NCBI GenBank assembly: GCA_030745255.1
Contig: JASLOY010000085.1
Span: forward strand, 1-10,439
DNA from: Vicinamibacterales bacterium
Lineage (GTDB): Bacteria; Acidobacteriota; Vicinamibacteria; Vicinamibacterales; UBA8438
Length of the DNA: 10,439 nucleotides
Reading direction: 5' to 3'
The notes below the pieces were generated by a model. The model was not told the DNA's origin. It ran no database searches and was given only the letters and a program-made list of their open reading frames with translations. The position numbers and the translations under genes were made by a program. Of this stretch, positions 6,516 through 10,439 are shown one piece after another. Positions within the stretch are counted from its first letter, which is position 1. Every line of letters begins with the position of its first letter.

Positions 6516-6529
6516 AAAGGAACGCCTTT
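6516..6529 (+). promoter_or_regulatory. Small hairpin holding a Shine-Dalgarno-like sequence in the riboswitch expression platform
   Basis: AAAGG at 6516-6520 and CCTTT at 6525-6529 can close a 5-bp stem with the loop AACG. The stem contains AAAGGA, the best ribosome-site match between the riboswitch and the btuD start. A TTG lies 6 bases after it, but out of frame with btuD. No U-run follows, so a translational switch is more likely than a terminator; this is inferred. Confidence 0.35.
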
Positions 6530-6567
6530 GGTCCCCACTCTCATACAACGATCCATCTCCGGTCCGT

Positions 6568-7437
6568 GTGATCCCCGCGCACGCCTCGGGTTCCGTCTCG
6601 GGCGTTATCGACGAGGCCTCGCCGCTGCTGCGCGCTGACGCGGTCTCGTTCAGCTACGGCTCCCACGCCGTGCTGCACGATGTCGACGTGACCGTGCCGG
6701 CTGGTGGGTTGGTCGGCGTACTGGGGCCAAACGGGTCGGGCAAGACGACGCTGCTCAAGCTGCTGGCAGGGCTGCTGACGCCGGGCGCCGGCCGGGTCAC
6801 CCTCGACGGGCGGGATACCGCTGGGCTCGACCGCGTGACCATAGCGCGTCGCCTGGCCGTGGTGCCGCAGGAAACCGAGCTCGCCTTCGACTACTCGGTG
6901 CTCGAGATCGTCCTGATGGGACGGTATCCACATCTGCACGCATTCGAGCTCGAGGGTCCCGCGGATCTCGACATTGCCCGGCGCATGCTTGCCGCGACCG
7001 GCACGGCGGACCTCGAACAGCGCAGCTTCCGGACTCTCAGCGGCGGTGAAAAGCAGCGAGTCATCCTGGCGAGCGCGTTGGCGCAATTCGAGTCCCGAAC
7101 GACGACGGACGACGATCCGGGGGCTTCACGGGTGCTGCTGCTCGATGAACCGACGTCGTCGCTCGACCTCGCGTTCCAGCTCGAGACGGCCGCGTTGCTG
7201 GGCCGACTGAACCGCGACCACGGGATGACGGTGATCGTGTGCACCCATGATCTGAATTTTGCCGCGGGGCTCTGCCGCGACCTCGTGCTGCTGCGAGACA
7301 GACGGATCCTCGCGGCGGGCCCGACCGACGCGGTGCTCACCCCGGACACGATTGCCGCGGTGTACGACGTCGACGCCGATGTCCACCGCCATGCGGTAAG
7401 TCGGCAGCTGACGGTTGTGCCGCTCGCCAGACGGTAG
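6568..7437 (+). CDS. btuD: Vitamin B12 ABC importer, ATP-binding protein
   Basis: 289 residues. GTG 6568 is the only usable in-frame start, because an in-frame stop lies at 6487-6489 and no other start codon lies between; no Shine-Dalgarno sequence precedes it. All ABC ATPase motifs are present: Walker A GPNGSGKT (53-60), Q-loop Gln101 in VVPQET, signature LSGGEKQRV (157-165), Walker B VLLLDE (189-194), D-loop SSLD (197-200) and H-loop His227. The motif pattern is that of the FecE/BtuD/HmuV importer class. Cobalamin as substrate is inferred from the riboswitch upstream and from the adjacent btuC and btuF. A short Asp/Thr-rich insertion (about 175-186) lies between signature and Walker B. The first 20 residues precede the normal fold and look unstructured. 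The gene is first in an operon with btuC, 9 bases apart. Confidence 0.93.
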   Translation: MIPAHASGSVSGVIDEASPLLRADAVSFSYGSHAVLHDVDVTVPAGGLVGVLGPNGSGKTTLLKLLAGLLTPGAGRVTLDGRDTAGLDRVTIARRLAVVPQETELAFDYSVLEIVLMGRYPHLHAFELEGPADLDIARRMLAATGTADLEQRSFRTLSGGEKQRVILASALAQFESRTTTDDDPGASRVLLLDEPTSSLDLAFQLETAALLGRLNRDHGMTVIVCTHDLNFAAGLCRDLVLLRDRRILAAGPTDAVLTPDTIAAVYDVDADVHRHAVSRQLTVVPLARR

Positions 7438-7446
7438 CCGCGTATC

Positions 7447-8490
7447 ATGAGCGTCTCGACAATCCCCGCCGTCGCCCCGGTCACCGCCGGTGATCTCCGG
7501 CGACGGATCTGGCTGGTCCAGATCGGGTTCGCGGCGCTGACGGTGCTGGCTTGCGTGACCGCGCCACTGATCGGTCCGACCACCATCAGCCTGCGCCAGG
7601 TCTTCGATAGCTCGATCCCGTTCGCAGAGAACGTCGACGCGCAGATCTTCTTCATCGCCCGGTTGCCCAGAGCACTCGCCGGGGCGCTGGTCGGCGCGTC
7701 GCTCGCCGCCGCCGGGGTCGTGCTTCAGGCGTTGCTCAGGAACCCGCTCGCCACCCCGTTCACGCTCGGGGTGTCGGCTGGCGCGTCCCTGGGAGCGATG
7801 CTGGTGATCACGCTCGGCTTGCCGCTGACCGTCGTCGGAGTACCGGCCGTGCCGATAGCGAGCTTCGCCGGCGCGCTGGCAGCGGTGGCGGTCGTCTACG
7901 CCCTGGCCACTCTGCGGCGACAGGGTCTGTCGACCAACGTGCTGTTACTCGCCGGCGTGACGCTGAACTCCCTGTTCTCCGCGATCATCCTGTTCGTCCA
8001 GTATCTGGCCGACTTCACGCGGAGCTTCCAGGCGGTGCGCTGGGTCATGGGGAATCTCGACGTCAGCAGCTACGGTCCGATCCTGTCGGCGCTGCCGTTG
8101 ATGGGCATCGCGTTCGTCGTCTTCGCCCGGCTGCCACGCGCGTTGAACCTGCTGACATTGGGCGCCGAGGGCGCGGCGACCCGCGGTATCGACGTGCTGC
8201 GCACCCAGCGGCTGGCGTTTCTGAGCGCGTCACTGGTCACTGGAGCGGCGGTCGCCCTAGGTGGGCCGATCGGCTTCATCGGCATCATCATTCCGCATCT
8301 CGTGCGCCTGTTGGTCGGCGCCGATCATCGGCTGGTGCTGCCGGCCTCCGCGTTTCTGGGCGCCGCGTTTCTTGTCGCGTGCGACGTCGCGGCGCGCACC
8401 GTGCTGTCACCCATGGAGCTGCCGGTCGGCGTGATCACCGCGATGCTGGGTGGCCCCTTCTTTCTCTGGCTCTTGATACGACATCGATGA
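7447..8490 (+). CDS. btuC: Vitamin B12 ABC importer, permease (FecCD family)
   Basis: 347 residues from ATG 7447, with only a weak ribosome site, so translational coupling to btuD is likely. It forms the inner-membrane channel that moves cobalamin from the binding protein to the cytoplasm. FecCD family marks include RLPRALAGALVGASLAAAG (72-90), the conserved RNPLATPFTLGVSAGAS segment (98-114), and the cytoplasmic coupling region GGPIGFIGIIIPHLVRLLVG (about 272-291) that contacts the ATPase. About ten hydrophobic helices are expected for the family and are consistent with the sequence. Iron-siderophore and heme permeases share this family, so cobalamin specificity rests on the riboswitch and the operon. 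The stop TGA overlaps the start of btuF (ATGA at 8487-8490). Confidence 0.93.
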   Translation: MSVSTIPAVAPVTAGDLRRRIWLVQIGFAALTVLACVTAPLIGPTTISLRQVFDSSIPFAENVDAQIFFIARLPRALAGALVGASLAAAGVVLQALLRNPLATPFTLGVSAGASLGAMLVITLGLPLTVVGVPAVPIASFAGALAAVAVVYALATLRRQGLSTNVLLLAGVTLNSLFSAIILFVQYLADFTRSFQAVRWVMGNLDVSSYGPILSALPLMGIAFVVFARLPRALNLLTLGAEGAATRGIDVLRTQRLAFLSASLVTGAAVALGGPIGFIGIIIPHLVRLLVGADHRLVLPASAFLGAAFLVACDVAARTVLSPMELPVGVITAMLGGPFFLWLLIRHR

Positions 8491-9356
8491 CTGACATGCT
8501 CCGGCGCCGAGTGGCGACAATCACCTGTCTGGTGGGCCTGCTGTCGGTGCTTGTCGGCGCCCAGGGCGGCCCTCGGCGCATCGTCTCGGTAGTGCCGGCC
8601 TTGACCGAAGCGCTCTTCGCGATCGGCGCGGGGCCCGATGTGGTCGGCGTGGGCAGCTTCGACTCCCACCCGCCTGAGGTCGCGAGCCGCCCCCGCGTCG
8701 GAGGGCTGCTCGACCCAGACATGGAGCAGATCTTCCGACTACGGCCAGACCTCGTGATTCTGTACGGCAGCCAGCGCGACCAAATCGAGCAGCTGACGCG
8801 CGCGGGCATTCCCGTGTTCTCGTACGCCCATGGCGGAGTCGCCGACACGCTCTCGGTCATCAGACAATTGGGAACGCGAACCGGCCGGGCCGACGACGCG
8901 GCGCGTGTCAGCGCAGCGATCGAGACGCAACTGGCTGATGTACGGGCGCGGGTCGGCGACCGAGAACGACCACGGGTGCTGCTGGTCTTCGGCCGCGAAC
9001 CTGGTTCGCTTCGTAACATCTATGCCAGCGGGGGGATCGGGTTCCTCCATGACATGCTGGAGGCGGCCGGTGGCGCCAACGTCTTCGCCGACGTACCGCG
9101 CGAATCGGTCCAGTTAACCTCGGAAGCGATTCTGACGGCCGCACCCGAGGCCATCATCGAGCTCACCTACGACGACCGGATGACGCTGGACACCCAGGCG
9201 GCTGAGATCGCCGTCTGGAACCGTCTGTCGTCGGTGCCCGCCGTACGGAACCGGCGGGTTCGCCTGCTGCTCGGCAACCAGTTCGTCCAACCGGGTCCAC
9301 GCCTTGGTGACGCCACGGCCGCGATAGCGCGGGCGCTCCATCCGGAGGCCTTCTGA
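8487..9356 (+). CDS. btuF: Vitamin B12 ABC importer, periplasmic binding protein
   Basis: 289 residues from ATG 8487, which shares the ATGA overlap with the btuC stop; the longer frame upstream lies inside btuC and is not used. An N-terminal signal peptide is visible: MLRRR, then a hydrophobic core to about residue 24, with likely cleavage at VGA-QG. No lipobox cysteine is present, so it should be soluble in the periplasm. The mature part opens with RRIVSVVPALTEALFAIGAG, typical of class III (BtuF/FhuD) binding proteins, followed by VGVGSFDSHPPE, VGGLLDPDMEQIFRLRPDLV and a late NQFVQPGPRLGDA. The fold has two lobes joined by a long helix. Its role is to carry cobalamin delivered by the outer-membrane receptor to BtuCD. 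It is the last gene of the btuDCF unit. Confidence 0.92.
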   Translation: MTDMLRRRVATITCLVGLLSVLVGAQGGPRRIVSVVPALTEALFAIGAGPDVVGVGSFDSHPPEVASRPRVGGLLDPDMEQIFRLRPDLVILYGSQRDQIEQLTRAGIPVFSYAHGGVADTLSVIRQLGTRTGRADDAARVSAAIETQLADVRARVGDRERPRVLLVFGREPGSLRNIYASGGIGFLHDMLEAAGGANVFADVPRESVQLTSEAILTAAPEAIIELTYDDRMTLDTQAAEIAVWNRLSSVPAVRNRRVRLLLGNQFVQPGPRLGDATAAIARALHPEAF

Positions 9357-9379
9357 ATGACACCGCTCACGGCACAGCA

Positions 9380-9408
9380 CTTCAGAAACTCTTCAGGAAC
9401 TCTTCAGG
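9380..9408 (+). promoter_or_regulatory. Three 11-base direct repeats, OmpR/PhoB-type operator candidate
   Basis: CTTCAGA, CTTCAGG and CTTCAGG start at 9380, 9391 and 9402 and are separated by identical AACT spacers. A 7-base half-site with a 4-base spacer, 11 bases in period, is the geometry of tandem binding sites for OmpR/PhoB-family response regulators. A poor -10 (TATGCG, 9419-9424) lies 10 bases downstream, the distance seen in PhoB-activated promoters. The half-site sequence differs from the E. coli Pho box, and the regulator is unknown. Confidence 0.5.
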
Positions 9409-9470
9409 GCAGACCGTTTATGCGATCACATACGCTTGCCAAGGATTTGAGACAGCGCACCGCCTCGGCC

Positions 9471-9488
9471 GGCCACGGCTTCGTGGCC
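9471..9488 (+). promoter_or_regulatory. Leader hairpin before the TonB-dependent receptor
   Basis: GGCCACG (9471-9477) and CGTGGCC (9482-9488) form a perfect 7-bp stem with the loop GCTT. It lies 24 bases before the receptor's ribosome site, without a following T-run. It may be an mRNA leader structure or the end of the btuDCF transcript. Confidence 0.35.
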
Positions 9489-9526
9489 CCCTCAACAGCC
9501 GAAGGTATCCCCGGAGGAACCAGTTC

Positions 9527-10439
9527 ATGAAGCAGACCGTTGGACTGCTCGTACTTGCACTCGGTGTCCTGGTCGTCACGCCGGCCCTGGCCCGGCAGGC
9601 GGTCGCCGTGACCGGCACCGTCACCGACTCATCCGGTGCGGTGTTGCCCGGAGCGACGATCGAGGCCCTTAGGGGGGCCAGGGTCACATCGACCACGACG
9701 ACCGGTTCGGACGGACGATATCGGCTCGAGCTCCCCGCCACGGGCAACTATCGCCTCGAGGTCCAGCTCGACGGATTCGCGACCGGGGTGGCTACCGTTC
9801 CTGCTGGTACCGGTGCGACCCAGGATTTTCAGCTGGGCCTCGCCCCGGTGAACGACACGGTCGTCGTCACCGCGTCGCGAACCGCTGAGAGCCGCGCGTC
9901 GGTTACCGAGTCGCTCTCCGTGTTCACGGCAGATGACATTCAGGCACTCGGCAGCCACTCGCTCGCCGACATCGTGACGACGATACCTGGTCTCAATATC
10001 GAGACGACCGGCCGCGAAGGCAGCGGCTCGTCGTTGTTCTCTCGAGGCGGCGAGGGCGATTACAACCACGTCATCATCGACGGCGTTCGGGTCAACACCA
10101 GCGGCGGCGGGTTCAATTTCAGCCGCGTGTCGGCCAGCGAGATCGAGCGCGTCGAGGTGGTGCGCGGCGCGCAGTCGGCACTGTATGGTTCAGACGCCAT
10201 CGGGTCGGTCGTCCAGATCTTCACCAAGCGCGGCAGCCCGACAGCGGCGCCCCGTGTCTACGGATCGTTCGAGAGCGGCACCTTCAACACGGTGCGAAGC
10301 GACCTGCGGCTGCTGGGGGGTGCACAGCAGCGCTTCGACTATCAGTTCGGGGCCGCCTACCGGGGAACGGACGGCGCATTCGAGGATCGCCTGCCCGACC
10401 CTGACCGGTTCGACCAGACCTCCTATGACGCCAGCTTCG
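9527..10439 (+). CDS. btuB: TonB-dependent outer-membrane receptor, probable BtuB (3' truncated by window edge)
   Basis: The frame is open from ATG 9527 to the window end, 304 residues visible, preceded by GGAGGA with an 8-base gap. A signal peptide (residues 1-22, cleavage at ALA-RQ) leads into a carboxypeptidase-regulatory-like beta-sandwich (about 26-105; GTVTDSSGAVLPGATI, then SDGRYRLELP), an N-terminal extension common in Acidobacteriota and Bacteroidota receptors. The TonB box is DTVVVTA (110-116). The plug domain (about 120-235) shows LADIVTTIPGLNI, a VIIDGVRVN strand, and ERVEVVRGAQSALYGSDAIGSVVQI. The first barrel strands follow. These features and the downstream position after btuF favour a cobalamin receptor of the BtuB type. 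A siderophore or other substrate cannot be excluded, because no riboswitch precedes this gene and the barrel is missing from the window. Confidence 0.88.
   Translation, partial: MKQTVGLLVLALGVLVVTPALARQAVAVTGTVTDSSGAVLPGATIEALRGARVTSTTTTGSDGRYRLELPATGNYRLEVQLDGFATGVATVPAGTGATQDFQLGLAPVNDTVVVTASRTAESRASVTESLSVFTADDIQALGSHSLADIVTTIPGLNIETTGREGSGSSLFSRGGEGDYNHVIIDGVRVNTSGGGFNFSRVSASEIERVEVVRGAQSALYGSDAIGSVVQIFTKRGSPTAAPRVYGSFESGTFNTVRSDLRLLGGAQQRFDYQFGAAYRGTDGAFEDRLPDPDRFDQTSYDASF

Noticed and set aside
8435..9019. Minus-strand frame of 194 codons opposite btuC/btuF
   Set aside because: Ser/Arg-rich antisense frame over two well-supported genes.
9357..9526. A second cobalamin riboswitch before the receptor gene
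   Set aside because: No B12 box or CCACTGTAA core is present, and the 170-base gap is too short to hold both the riboswitch and the observed leader elements.

Overview
The window is GC-rich bacterial DNA with tightly packed genes on both strands. Three features suggest an Acidobacteriota genome of the Vicinamibacteria type: a futalosine-pathway menaquinone gene (mqnE), a TonB-dependent receptor that carries an N-terminal carboxypeptidase-regulatory-like domain, and several conserved membrane proteins of the kind common in that phylum. This placement is an inference from gene content, not from a marker gene. The envelope is diderm, because an outer-membrane receptor is present.

Left part (1-2568): the 3' end of moeA (molybdenum cofactor synthesis) runs rightward into a hairpin-rich intergenic patch. 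On the other side of the patch, an alpha/beta hydrolase gene reads leftward. A membrane-anchored left-handed beta-helix acyltransferase-like gene is divergent from the hydrolase. It overlaps by 8 bases the end of a convergent universal-stress-protein gene.

Middle part (2149-6093, all minus strand): reading in the direction of transcription, the order is mqnE, Mn-type superoxide dismutase (sodA), an unrecognised 8-TM membrane protein, a zinc-ribbon two-TM protein, and the universal stress protein. Spacers of about 100-200 bases separate them, so they are co-directional but probably not one tight operon. A strong hairpin follows sodA. Degenerate 7-base tandem repeats sit on both sides of the 8-TM gene in opposite orientation. 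The theme is respiration, redox and stress, but no function can be assigned to the two membrane proteins.

Right part (6213-10439, plus strand): an extended -10 promoter, a complete cobalamin riboswitch with a clear B12 box, and then btuD, btuC and btuF (ATPase, permease, periplasmic binding protein of a vitamin B12 ABC importer). btuD has a GTG start and no visible ribosome site of its own. btuC follows after 9 bases, and btuF starts in an ATGA overlap with btuC. About 170 bases later comes the 5' part of a TonB-dependent receptor, most likely BtuB, which runs off the window end. The receptor has its own leader. That leader contains three exact 11-base-spaced direct repeats with the geometry of an OmpR/PhoB-family operator, so receptor and ABC importer may be controlled separately.

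No mobile element, CRISPR array, tRNA or rRNA was seen. The most interesting items are the 11-base-phased operator candidate upstream of the receptor, the inverted heptamer repeats around the 8-TM gene, and the btuD initiation region with its possible leader ORF.
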